64,000 nucleotides of DNA from Nyssa sinensis (taxonomy: Eukaryota; Streptophyta; Magnoliopsida; Cornales; Nyssaceae). The translations under genes were made by a program, and so were the position numbers. The stretch lies in the NCBI GenBank assembly GCA_008638375.1, contig CM018052.1, forward strand, positions 17,177,950 through 17,241,949. The letters run 5' to 3'. Positions 24,359 through 35,112 of the stretch are shown piece by piece; position 1 is the first letter of the stretch, and the number at the start of each line of letters is the position of its first letter. The notes below the pieces were generated by a model, which saw only the letters and a program-made list of their open reading frames with translations, made no database searches and was not told the origin of the DNA.

Positions 24359-25780
24359 TGATACAAGCTGTAGGTGATCTAGACAATAAGAACTTAACCT
24401 AGAGTGGGGTGAGTAAGTTAATAAAAATTAACCTAGATTATCTCGACAAATTTTAAACTAAGTGACTGAGTTACCACTTGATTTAGTGAAATATCTTAAG
24501 GTTCAGTGCATTTAAAAGAAATTCTTGCAAGAAATAAAATATCATCCACACAAAGAGAACACTATTTTTTTTTACATGAAAACCCTTGATGGGAAATCCA
24601 TGAGACCTTGTCTAGATATGCACTAAATCCACTATGAAGAATCTGAGATAAATGTATAGACTCGATATGACTTAGTATCTCAAGCCTTGTCACTATTAAT
24701 TTGATCTTCTCTTGACTTGACTCCTTAAGTGATCTTCATAATTGTAACGCCTTTGAATCCTAAAACGATATTAAACTCAATCACAACAATGACTCCTCAC
24801 TACCTCGAGCGAAATCCTTCGTGTTACTACTCCATTGATGATAAATGATGTAGAAAGATCATGATTTTGCTACTAGGAGGTTGTATCTTTGAGTGATTTT
24901 GAAAACTAGAAGGCTAAAAATATTTTTGAAAACTTGAAGGTTTGTGCTTAAAATTTCATAGTCCACAAATCTTGCTCTTGTATGTATACATCCCTTTATA
25001 TAGAGTAGGGAAATCCTTTTAAAAATCAATTTGAAAAAAACTAGGAAACCTTAACTTTTGCTAGGTCATTCAAATGACTTAGAGGATGACTAGGTGATTG
25101 ACCTAGTTTGGAGTTGCGTAATTAGGCCTTACATTAGCTCATTCAAACCACCCAGTCATTCTAAGACGAACGACCTCCACTAGAATTTTATTGAAAATGT
25201 CACCACTAAGAGGTCGTTTGAATGACTTGGCCAAAGATTAAGAGAACGAGTTTCTCTAGAAATTGTTTTAAAATCATATGATCAGTAGTTCAAATGTCTT
25301 AAGGCATCATGAGGCGAATGAACTCTTCTAGAAAATAAATACGTGAAACCACGTGGGGTCCTTTGAATGACCTCACGAATGTCTAGGTGAACAACCTCCG
25401 CTAATTTTTGAAAATTAGTTTAAGCTCATTCCTTGAAGCCTCACTTGATTGTATTGACCCTTAATAACTTAGAAAACATATTTTTAAGCTTGGAAACATG
25501 AGTCAATTCAATCAATATGGTTATAACACACTCTAATCATTTTGAAAAATATTTTTTAAAATCATGTGTTTGCAGCCAACCTTGGATAATGGTTTGAAGT
25601 CCAATTATCTTTTTATCCTTATAAATTTGGATCTTTAAATTTGCAAAGAATCTTGATGCCTCTTTGTTCATAATTCTTGAATATTGTGACACATAAGGAC
25701 TTAGACCTAAAAATCCTATTGCAATTCGAATTTTTTCAAATGGGATATGCCAACTAATAATTAGATTCTCAATCCTAACA
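24359..25780 (-). repeat. 5' LTR of the Copia element
   Basis: On the minus strand the LTR would run from TGTTAGGATTGAGAATC (25780) to GCTTGTATCA (24359), about 1.4 kb, and leads straight into the primer site and gag. A minus-strand TATA motif (CTCTATATAAAGGG) lies near 24995-25010. Repeated CATTCAAATGACTTAG-like words occur at 25060-25400. The right end is inferred from the TG terminus only; the other LTR is not present in recognisable form. Confidence 0.55.
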
Positions 25781-25853
25781 TGGAAATTGAAAGCAAGGCA
25801 GATGATTCGAAGGAAAAGGTGAAGATAAAACCTTTGCTTACAGACATGACCCT

Positions 25854-26102
25854 TGTTAGAGAATATAATAATAAATTTACACCCTCTCTAAAAGTTTAAG
25901 ATTTTAGATGAGTTGGTGATTTAACATGGTATCAGAGTAGGCAAAAGGCCCTGTATTCAAATCTCAATGCCACCCTCATAATATGAATTGTGCACATGTA
26001 GGTTCAGTTTGGCCACACGTGAGGGGGCGTGTTAGAGAATATAATAATAAAGTTACACCCTCTTTAAAATCTTAATCTTTTAGATAAGTTGGTGATTTAA
26101 CA
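25854..26102 (+). mobile_element. TRIM: terminal-repeat retrotransposon in miniature, complete
   Basis: Two 73-bp LTRs (25854-25926 and 26030-26102) begin TGTTAGAG and end GATTTAACA, with about 7 differences between them. The first is followed directly by TGGTATCAGAG (25927-25937), the tRNA-Met primer site. The second is preceded by the purine run GAGGGGGCG. Identical 5-bp duplications ACCCT lie at 25849-25853 and 26103-26107. The whole element is 249 bp with no coding capacity, so it must be mobilised by another element's proteins. Its size falls in the smallest (SMART-like) end of the TRIM range. Confidence 0.95.
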
Positions 26103-26107
26103 ACCCT

Positions 26108-27003
26108 AATAGCTAAATCGTTCATTGGCTAAAAATTTCATTAGCCCCATGAGATGTATCTATCGAGTCTTTCACTTCTTTAAAATATATCAAAATTTCA
26201 TGACTCAAATATTCATCGTTCACGGTCCCAAAGAATTGCAAATAAGGGCAAAAAAACTGAAAATAAAGAATTAGAGTAAATAACATAAGATTTACAATTC
26301 AACCCCAAAGATATAGACTTCAAATTGATGGGTAGTTTATTTTTGAAATTATCAATTGGGTTGAATTAGCAATCTCTTTTTCAACACTATTTGAAGGGAA
26401 CTCTTCTTCTTTGACACAGTCGTCAAGCGAGGCCTAACCTTTTTCCTTTTCTCTCATTTTTGTTCTTTTAACAATGAATGATAGGAGATACGTGTGGTTG
26501 AATAAAAATGAATGCTATTGGAGGGAATAAGAGAACATGAAAATGAAAAAAGTTTGGAGTAAAAGAAGTTGAGGAAAAAATAAAATAAAGAAATTCTTAG
26601 AATAAAGAAATATTTTTTGAAGAAGATTGAGTAAAATTTATAAATGACATATGTGAGAATTAAATTCACACCAAACTTTTACTCAAATTTCAACCATTGG
26701 AGAAGGCTTCATGCTCCAAACTGCCAGATTGGGATTGTCTCTATTTCAATGGAGACAAAAAAACTTTATTTCTCTCACAAGTATGTGGACCCCACATATA
26801 TTTGTAATACTTCCCGTATCTACGTATATTTGAGAAAGTAATTGTAGATTCTTCATTCATGTTAGGCTAATGCACATTCACCATATCATAATTGTTTTTT
26901 AGAATTTAAATAAAAGAAAAAATATATTAATTAATTTTTAAAATATCTTGACACACCAGGAAGTAAACAAAAAATAGATAAACATATCCATTATCCCAAA
27001 CAT
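26108..27003. other. Apparently unique flank, no gene seen
   Basis: AT-rich sequence between the TRIM and the MULE. ORFs here are short, low-complexity (Phe/Ser-rich on the minus strand) and match no family I recognise. Confidence 0.4.
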
Positions 27004-27012
27004 TTATCTTTA

Positions 27013-27110
27013 GGTAAATTACACTAACCTCCCCTTAAGTTTCTAACAATTGCAGATAACACCCCTCTTGTTTAAGAAATTACACTACACCCCTTGAGGT
27101 TTCACTTGGA
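27013..27110 (+). repeat. MULE left terminal inverted repeat
   Basis: See the element entry. The pair partner is 41545-41642. The terminus resembles the widespread plant MULE end GGTAAATTACAC followed by AACCTCCC. Confidence 0.75.
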
Positions 27111-27860
27111 CTAATAGAGTTGCTAAAAAGACCAAATTAACCTTACGATTATTTATTTTTAAATATGTTCAAAAGTGAAAAAACACCCATCAGTATACTA
27201 TTCCCTCTTTCTTTGACATAGAGAGAAATAAAGATAGAATTGAGGGAGGGCTAACTGGGTTTAGTACACCACCAATGCCAACACCGATGATGACGCTGAC
27301 ATCGACGATGATGATGACGTAGATGCTGACGCCGATTATTAGCGACGAGATGGATATGGAAATAATGGTTGGTCACCGGCGGAAAAATGGTTGGTCACCG
27401 GCGGAAAACCATTGTGAGTATCTCATTCTTGTATTTTTCTCCTTTTGGTCATTCGGATATTACATGATCAATCAATAACTTGGATCTTACTTGATCAAAA
27501 GATAAGATCTTACATGATCAAAACATCAGATTCAAATTAATGGTTCGAGTTCTATGAAATTTTTTGATATGCCATTCTTCCCCAACACATTAGTGGTCGG
27601 TGAGATTTCTTATGAGAAAGCTCAAATCTAATTTGAGATGGAGATCCATGGTGTTGGAGTCAGACATTTCTTCATTTGCACTTTCAATTGATTCTAATTC
27701 TATTGATACAAACGCGGCTGGATTTTATATCATTGAAGGACCTGAAATAGTTTAGGATTTTGCCCAAATAGAGCTGCAAAAAATTCAAGATAATATTCGA
27801 AATCACCGAAACATTTTTTTTTTTTGCACATGGAGGAGGTTCGTAGGTTGAGAATTACAG
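27111..27860. other. MULE interior, left part; 22-bp direct duplication
   Basis: No gene is recognised. A 22-bp unit starting ATGGTTGGTCACCGGCGGAA occurs twice in a row at about 27366-27412. A GATGATGAC-type repeat lies at 27280-27330. An acceptor-like stretch (T run, then GAATTACAG) precedes the captured exon. Confidence 0.5.
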
Positions 27861-28089
27861 GTCTAGAGGTTTGCATGAAAAACTGGTATTCTACTCTGAA
27901 ATTGTAGGTTTCATTGAAGAAGGGAAGGACAAGTTCCCGTCTGTCAAAGTTCAATATGTATTTAGTTCTCCACCAAAGCTGATTATGTTAGATGATGACG
28001 ACCAACATAAAGAAACTTTAAGGGTTGACAATTGGAAACATGAGGCCATACTGCAGTTCCTAAGAGAGAAAGTTAAGCATACTTTATAA
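27861..28089 (+). pseudogene. SELENOF: Captured last exon of a SELENOF/SEP15-family gene
   Basis: From 27866 the DNA encodes EVCM, then after a one-base deletion KLVFYSEIVGFIEE, KFPSVKVQYVF, SPPKLIMLDD, HKETLRVDNWKHEA and a C-terminal REKVKHTL before TAA at 28087-28089. This is the thioredoxin-like C-terminal domain of plant SEP15 homologues, ER-lumen proteins linked to glycoprotein folding. The missing base falls in the codon after EVCM (27878-27879). Sequence before 27861 ends TTACAG and has no homology, consistent with an intron 3' splice site, so the capture was of genomic DNA, not a retrocopy. Only the last exon is present, and no N-terminal Cys-rich domain was found. It lies between the MULE ends. 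Family identification is from memory of the conserved C-terminus. Confidence 0.82.
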
Positions 28090-28163
28090 GAGATTCAAGG
28101 GAATGGTTAGTTGGACTCTTCTTTGTCAGTGAATCATCTTGTACCCTTTTTTTTGTTCTAACT

Positions 28164-30944
28164 TGTAAAGACCCGAGATTTTTATAATTAATAAAATAGA
28201 AAATATGAAACGTAATGTGATTTAGGAAGGAAAATAATGCACGAGTGGATCGTATAATATACATGCATGACTCGAGGGTAAATTAAGACATAATTAAACA
28301 AATTGAGTATTCTTAAATTAAGTAAAAAGACCAAAAAAGTTATGAGATTAAAAAAAGAAAAGAAGAAAAAAAAGGGGAAAAAAGGGACTTTCACCCCAAT
28401 GCATTCTTTTGGCTTTATAAAACTTAGATCTACACACCTAAAACACACACACACAATTCGTGAAAAGAGAGAGGGGCAAGAAAGAAGAGGGAAAATGGGG
28501 AAAAACCCTAGAGCCTTAGAGAAACTTGGAAGATCATTAAGGAATTGAGAAAATCTAGAAGATTAGACAAGGATTGAAGCATTGACACTTCACACCACAA
28601 GCTTGAAGTTGGGGATTTTGAAGAATCTATCAAAAATAACAAAAACAAAGTTAGGGTTTCCATCAAGATTGAAGAAATTAAGATTAGGGCTTCTAAACCT
28701 AGGTAAAAAGTATGTGTATAGGTAGATTGAGCATTCTATTACCTTCTTCATGTTATGAAATTTCTTCAATTGTTAAAATAGGCCATGTGTTTCTTGTAAC
28801 TTATAGACCCATGTATTGGATGCTTTCTTGCCATGGATTGACTCATTCTCATCTTACCTTGTGATCTATATTACTCATGGTTGATGAGAAATGCTTTACA
28901 TGGAGTATTTAGAGCATGGGTTTTGTTTGTAATATGTATGAAAATCTCTTCTTGTACATATAACTTATAGACCCATATATTTTATACTTTCTTGCCATGG
29001 ATTGACTCATTTTCATCTTGTCTTGTAATCTATATTACTCTCAGTTGAATGCGAAATGCTTTACATGGAGTGTTTACAATATGAGTTTTGTATGTGATAT
29101 GTATGACAATTCCTTCTTGCATACCAAGTGTTTGTGAATTTTCCTTTATGACTATTCGTGGAAGAATGTAAATATTTGATTATTTTCATATTAAAGATTG
29201 CTTACATTGATGAATAAAACATGGAACTATGAAACACAAATTGATAACAAGGTCTAGGAATTAGGAGGATGGAGAACTTGAAATAAGTGAAATAAGCATA
29301 AATATATCAACTGCCTTGTTTAGATATTGATCTAACTTGATGGTGTTCTTTTTTTGATTGATTCGATATATTGAATTATGAAGAAATGGAATTTGATAGA
29401 TTTATGCTTGTTATTATTGCTTCCTTTGCATGTTTCGGTGACCACTTATGTGCCACTTCACTCACACATGCCTACACGTGTCACCATATGTTTTTACCTT
29501 TGTTTAGAGGTTGTTATTGGGGTAGTTGTATTGACCCCTACTAGACGTAGGAATGGGCAAAGAGACTACAACGAGTTGAAGGACTATCTTTACACCATTT
29601 TTAAAGACTTCATTTTGCACATGTTGAACATTCCTCCTCATGTGGATGCATATACATGATCCTCATCTTTGAGAAGCTTGTTTTGTATGTAAATGTATTT
29701 TGTAAGAGGTTGTATTTTTAGGTAACACAATGTGTATAAAGTAGAAGTATGAAAGGCAATGTAAACTTTATGATTAACTTAGCTTGTATTTGGACCCTTA
29801 TAAAGATACAATGTTCTGGGATTAGATTCTTAAATGAGCATTTGGTATGTAATATGTTGGAGGTCAAAATTGATGTTGGGATATGAAATAAATATAGATG
29901 AAAAAAAAAGAAATAGAACATTTATGGCATGAAAGAGCAAGTAGAAACAACAAAAATGACTAAAATAGGTTAATTTTGCGAAATAGGTTTGAGCAGCGAA
30001 ATCCAGGACTGATCGGCATCTTGTGAGTGTCGATTGACACAAAGAGGTGGAAAACCCCCCTCTCTATGTGCCGATTGGAACTGAGGGGAGGGCTGGGTCC
30101 TTCTTGCTTTGATTTTGCCTGTTTGGATTCCGAACCCACTTTTTGTCACCCGATTCACCTTCGAGGGACTTTTTAACTTGAATAAGAGTAAATGAACTTG
30201 TTTCCATTTAATTACTTTGCTTTAGAATGACTTAGAATTGGGTTACTCGCCTCACCCCTGGATTGAATTTTAGAACAATTCTGTTTCGAAACTGTTATAA
30301 ATATATTATAGCTATGGAAATACATCTTCTTTCTCCCTTAAGCCGTAAATAAATGGAACTGGTTAAAGCCTAGTGACTACAGGAAGAACAAAAAAAAAAA
30401 TAGAGGATTAAAAATGTTGAAATTAGAATCCTAAAGGAAGAGCAAGAAAACGAACTTCCTAATTTCCATCATTCACTCCATTTTTGCCTCCTTTGACCTC
30501 ACTCACAGGTTTGCTTCTTTTGTTAGATTATATATGCATATGTTGCTCACTCATATGTTATATATGTATATATATATATATGTATTATATATAATTATAA
30601 TTTTTTTATTGAAATAGAAATAGAATTTGATACACAATGGTATTTTTATCTATTTTGTGGTAAAAATTGAATTTGCAAAGAGTTTTTTTTTTATGAATTT
30701 CCCTACAAATGGGGAGGGAGTTGCATATAAAATGGGGAAAGAGAATTAATTTGTCCATGAGGGAAGAAGAAAGAGAGGTTGGTTGTGATTTAAGAGGGAA
30801 TACGAAGGAGAGAAAGAGGGAAAATGAGACGAATAGAGTAAAATTTTTTAAAGAGACCTTGAGTTGCAGTTTTTCAAATATGGAGGATGGAGGTCGGTGG
30901 TAAGCACTGGCGGAAGCTCCAGCTTCTTGCTTCCTACCTTTGTC
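28164..30944 (+). repeat. LTR-like sequence within the MULE, right boundary unresolved
   Basis: It starts TGTAAAGACCCGAGAT, a common Ty3/gypsy LTR terminus, just after the 3' flank of the captured exon. No coding domain is seen; the 93-codon ORF at 29378 matches no family. A possible end lies near 30390 (GTGACTACA), but the preceding TAACT is not repeated there. Part of the right side (about 30400-30944) may again be MULE interior. It contains a 164-bp tandem duplication. Confidence 0.4.
28793..29120. repeat. 164-bp tandem duplication
   Basis: AACTTATAGACCCAT recurs 164 bases apart (28798 and 28962). It is followed in both copies by CTTTCTTGCCATGGATTGAC and GAAATGCTTTACATGGAGT. The copies are moderately diverged. 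Confidence 0.75.
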
Positions 30945-30949
30945 AAACC

Positions 30950-31480
30950 TGATGCTGCAATTTTTGGTCAGTAGGAGCTCCGAACTCCGTCGCCTGAGAA
31001 ACACTCAAAGAGAATGATCAGAGAGCCACCGGATTGGCTTCGATGGTAGCCGATTTGATGCTTAAGTCAATAAACTGAATTGAAAGACTTTAATGTAAAC
31101 CAAAGAATGAACATGAATCTAACAACGTACCTTAGGGTCTTATTTATAGGCCAGAGATTTCCTAAGTTGATTAGGATTTGGAGCCATGAATATAGGAATT
31201 TGATCACCGGAGAATGGCAATTACCAAGTTGGATATTACGCTTGAGAGATATCTGGAAGTGGCAGTTTCCTTGTTGAAGACCGTTTCCTTATCCTTAGCT
31301 CGGTAGGATGTTTAAGGCGGTGATGAGCTCTGAACCCCGAAGGACGCTCTAAAGGCCTTGTGCACAGACCTATGAGCTCTGGAGGTTGGGTGTTTAACTT
31401 TTCTTTGTATGTCTGAGTTTTAGCTAGTCTGTAGTTACACGTGTTTCATGGAGATTGGTCTGTCACTTTGTGGTATATCA
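30950..31480 (-). repeat. Element 1 LTR (3' LTR in element orientation)
   Basis: The + strand runs from TGATGCTGCA to GTGGTATATCA, the same length as its partner at 40864-41394. A minus-strand TATAAATA lies at 31141-31148. The purine tract TGAGGGGGAGT (minus strand, 31484-31494) abuts it. Confidence 0.95.
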
Positions 31481-31681
31481 GTTACTCCCCCTCAAGCCTT
31501 AGTTTGAGCTTAACGCATAACTAGGGTTATGAGCTCGAAAAGTCAGGCATCTCATCTTTCCGATTTCCAAGACGACTGTTAGCGCGTCATTTATTGCACA
31601 ATCGATGGTTGGACTTTCGAAGCCATTATTGCGTACAACCGTCACAATGGTTTAGCTTGGTGGGCCCATATTTTGAAAACA

Positions 31682-31690
31682 TATATAAAG
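31682..31690 (+). promoter_or_regulatory. TATA box of the antisense gene in element 1
   Basis: TATATAAAG followed by AGGGGGAGAG, about 230 bases before the ATG at 31914. Element 2 has TATAAAGAGGGGAAGG at the same relative place (43371). A promoter is inferred from that conservation. Confidence 0.55.
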
Positions 31691-31913
31691 AGGGGGAGAG
31701 GCTTAGTACACTTTTTCCCTCACCATTTTCACTGTATTCGAAAGAGAAGAAGAAATCCCACCATTGTTGAACCAAAGCATCTAGTGAATCGTGAAGAGTG
31801 CTTATTACTTGAAGCTCCCATTTTTGTTTGACTTCATGTTTGATTAGTGTCTCTTTCTTTTTCATTCTTTTCCTATTGAAAATCCTATTTCCCCCCCTTT
31901 TTGTTTCTTGGCA

Positions 31914-33827
31914 ATGTCGGCCCCTTCTTCTTCCTCTAGTACTGGTAATGGCGTAGGAAGCTTTTCGGAGATGATTGTGCCATCCCGTATCCAAACCGTA
32001 GATAGTAATCCCTTTGTTAATACTGAAAATAGGTTAAAAGAGTCCCCCATTAGTTTGGAGGTTAGAATAGTTGACGCTTTTATTGAACCTAGGAACAGGG
32101 CTGGGGAGGCCTCTGGCCAGTCCTCCAAAAGAGAGGAAAGTGAAAGTACTATTACTCAGGACATGATTGATAACCTGAGGATAAAATATGATTTCCCCCC
32201 AAATGTCACTTGTAGAGTTCCAAGTTCTTTAGATCACCCATTTGATGTTTAGGAGGGTGAAATTTGTGTCTATGTCGCTTGGTTTGAGATGGGATTGAGA
32301 CTTCCTCTTCCTAACCTGGTTAGGTAGTTTTTCTGTTGGTTTAACATTTGCCCTGAGGACCTTAATCTTAATAGTTGGAGGAACCTGTTAGGATTCATAG
32401 TGTTAGGGCACCAGAACAATGTTGATGTATCCCTTGATTTGATCCGTAGTAATATGGATCTGAAATATATAAGGTCGGAAGGCCTCCTTTGCATGTGTTT
32501 TGATAGAGGGTTTAGACCCCTTTCCTCTTTACCCACTTCCAGTAAGACTTGGAAGAAATGGTATTTTTTCGTGGGAGGAGGATGGGAGCTCGAGGACTTC
32601 CAAGATCATATCTCAACATTCCTCTTGAGTACGGGGTTTAAGGGTGGGGCCCCATTTCTTATGACTGTTCTAGTTCTATCTTATACTTTCATTTCTGAAC
32701 TACTCAACTGACCCTTGTTCTCATGTCTTCTATTCAGATAAGAGCGCCTGGAAGAGGTCTGTTTTTACAACGGACCTCCAAAGTCGGTACCGTCAGCTCC
32801 TTTAAACCCCAAACAGAGCTCACACAATTATTGTTACCAAAGAAAACCTGATGGTGGCTAATAAACGTGCGGAAGGGCTCAAGAAATCAATTTTGGGCAC
32901 ATGGATTCCTGAGCCTTCAAAGAAAAAGGTGGGAGAGGCTTCTTCTTCTGCTGAACAGTCCCTTCAAGTAAAGAGGAGGAGGTTGGTTTCTAGTTCTTCA
33001 GAACGTACACTGTTTGAGGATGAGAGGGAGGCCTCCACCCCCATATCAATAATCCCTCCTGCCCCTACCGTTCCAAGCAAACGAACTGAGAAGGGGAAGA
33101 CGGCTGCCATAGGCCCCCAATTGTCTGAGGGTCCTGATTACTTGGCTGCAAAAAAGGTTTTTGATGATTTATGGGCTAAGGACCCTCACCGATATAGGGG
33201 GCAAAAGCCGGATAAACTAATGACCGAGATAATGAATCTCCAGATGAAGGTAACTACTGAAGGTTTCCTTTTCTCTCTTTTGCTTGTTTGCGTTATACTT
33301 GGCATGTTCTGACTTGTTTACTTTATGTTTTACAAAGTATGCATAGTCTGGCTGCTCAGATGGTGACTGCTTCAAACTTAGAAGAAGTTGATAAACTTCA
33401 AGCTGAGCTAGATGAGGCCAGACTGCAGCTAAGGACAGCTCAGTCTGCGGCTTATGCTGCTGAGGAGAAGCTGAAATAGGCTTCCAATTCTCTGGCTATC
33501 TTGGAATCTGAGAGGGAACTTCATGCTCAGAGGGCAGAAAAACATCAGAAGGAATTGTACGATCTTCTTTATGCCTATGATCAGAAGCTCCAAGACTCAA
33601 TCGCCTCTGCCAAAGTTGAAACTGAAGCGGAGATGAGGGCTGAAGTCGAGGAAATGGGTCGGGAGCTGGTTCAGCATGGATATGACACCTTCAGGTCCAA
33701 GCTCTTTGCAAAATTTCCAAACTTTGATCTATCAGCGATCGAAGGTGCTGAAGCCTCTCCTCCTGATGCTGAGGTTCCGAGCAAGGATGGCGAAACAACT
33801 CCTTCTAAACTCCCTCTAGCAGAATAG
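31914..33827 (+). pseudogene. Antisense extra gene of element 1: gypsy-type putative transposase-domain protein
   Basis: It is encoded opposite to gag-pol, near the 3' LTR. From ATG 31914 it reads MSAPSSSSSTGNG, then ITQDMIDNLR, a domain with FEMGLRLPLPN, LNSWRNLLGF and WYFFVGG, resembling the 'putative gypsy type transposase' domain of plants. A basic linker follows (VKRRRLVSSS, 32960-33000), then a Glu/Lys-rich coiled coil (33380-33700) and an acidic tail to TAG at 33827. Intron-like gaps lie at about 32640-32740 (acceptor TCTATTCAG) and 33250-33335 (donor AAG/GTAACT), both matched in element 2. Stops at 32250, 32325 and 33477 and an acceptor changed from CAG to CAA make it a pseudogene. 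Its function in the Tat clade is unknown to me. Confidence 0.75.
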
Positions 33828-35112
33828 GATCTCGTTTTGTGTATTTTGTGCTATTTATTTTTGATCACTGATGTACTTGAACACTTTTATCAATGAAATT
33901 AAATTTCTTCAGAGCTTGAATGTCTTTACCCTTCTGAACTGCAACACTTATAAATTATGAGGATTGTTGTGGATGCCAAGTGGACTCAGTACTGTCCCAA
34001 GTCATTGTTGCCCCGTAATATAGGATTGGGCTCCTGCCCTCATAATTAGTGTAAACCAAGATGTTCCAAAATGATCTTTATTTCAAACCAGTCTTGTGTC
34101 TGGTTATGATCAGGAGGCTATCTTCCAAACAAAGCAACTTGTAATAATTTGCGCAAATCTATTAATAGAATTTGATAATGCTTGTGCATGCCTCTTAATG
34201 TTAGAACGGAGTAGAAAAACCAGAGTAAGTAACTGGGCAGTTGAATCAAAAACTGGTACTGAGTAACTTAAGCAGGAGAACTTGTAATGATTATGGTCTG
34301 TTGGATGACTTATGATAACAAACCGTCCATAGTGAGGATTTGCGTGCACCAAGACTTAATTGAGTAATTGAATTGATCAAAACTTTTGCTTATCAGAAGA
34401 ATAAATAACATGTCTCCTAAGATCAAATATTCTTTAGATAGGGCCTGAACAGGAAACTTCGTAATAACTGAACCAGAACTGGTAATTGCGCATATGTATT
34501 TTGTCTTTAGTATAGGGGGTAACTGAGCAGGTTCATCCCTGTACAGAGATGGTGCAAACCTGTATCACTTGCACAAGCTGCAAGGTTTTTAGGGGTCTGT
34601 TCTTTACGATGGACCAGACCAGGAGGTCTGTGCATTGAATGGACCAGGCCTGAAGGACTTGTAATGGATACAAGGCTTTAGGGGTCAATACGCTGGACCA
34701 GACTTGAGGGTCTGTGCATTGAGGTGACTAGGCCTAAAGGACTTGTAGTGGATACAAGACTTCAAGGGTCAATACGTTGGACCAGACCTGGGGGTTTGTG
34801 CATTGAGGTGACTAGGCCTGAAGGACTTGTAGCGGATACAAGACTTCAGGGGTCAATACGCTGGACCAGGCCTGGGGCTTTGTGCATTGAGGTGACCAGC
34901 CTGAAGGACTTGTAGTGGATACAAGATTTCAAGGTCAATACGCTAGACTAGACCTGGGGGTTTGTGTATTAAGGTGACCAGGCCTGAAGGACTTGTAGTG
35001 GATACAAGATTGCAGGGGTCAATACGCTGGACCAGACCTAGGGGTCTATGCATTGAAAGGAGAATACTTTTCTGAAGGCGTGTAAGAGAGAAAAGCTTTA
35101 TTGATAATATTT
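33828..35112 (-). other. Region between the antisense gene and pol, with convergent 3' ends
   Basis: The antisense unit probably ends soon after 33827 (ATCAATGAAATTAAATTT at about 33888, conserved in element 2 at 45507). The pol unit reads leftwards into the same interval. Apart from the 84-bp tandem repeat I see no coding. Confidence 0.5.
34573..35060. repeat. 84-bp tandem repeat in the element 1 3' region
   Basis: About six units of 83-84 bp contain GACTTGTAGTGGATACAAGA and GGACCAGACCTGGGG. The ACTTGTA word recurs at 34657, 34741, 34825, 34908 and 34991. It is unlike the 60-bp unit at the same place in element 2 except for the shared words GGACCAGACCTG and GGATACAAG. Confidence 0.9.

Noticed and set aside
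25927..25960. tRNA gene or SINE
   Set aside because: The TGGTATCAGAG and TTCAAATC words resemble tRNA parts, but flanking LTRs and matching duplications show it is a TRIM primer-site region.
29378..29659. 93-codon ORF with a hydrophobic N-terminus
   Set aside because: It lies in LTR-like non-coding sequence. The apparent signal peptide is a Leu-rich chance stretch and no family is recognised.
28164..30400. Solo LTR with defined ends
   Set aside because: The left TGTAAAGACC start is good, but the five bases before it (TAACT) do not recur after any CA-ending candidate on the right, so only an LTR-like block is reported.
31914..33827. Reading the + strand ORFs here as a host gene
   Set aside because: The same unit sits at the same place in element 2, so it belongs to the retrotransposon.
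34724..34915. ORF with repeated TRPEGLVADTRLQGS-like blocks
   Set aside because: It arises from the 84-bp tandem repeat of element 1, also a multiple of three.
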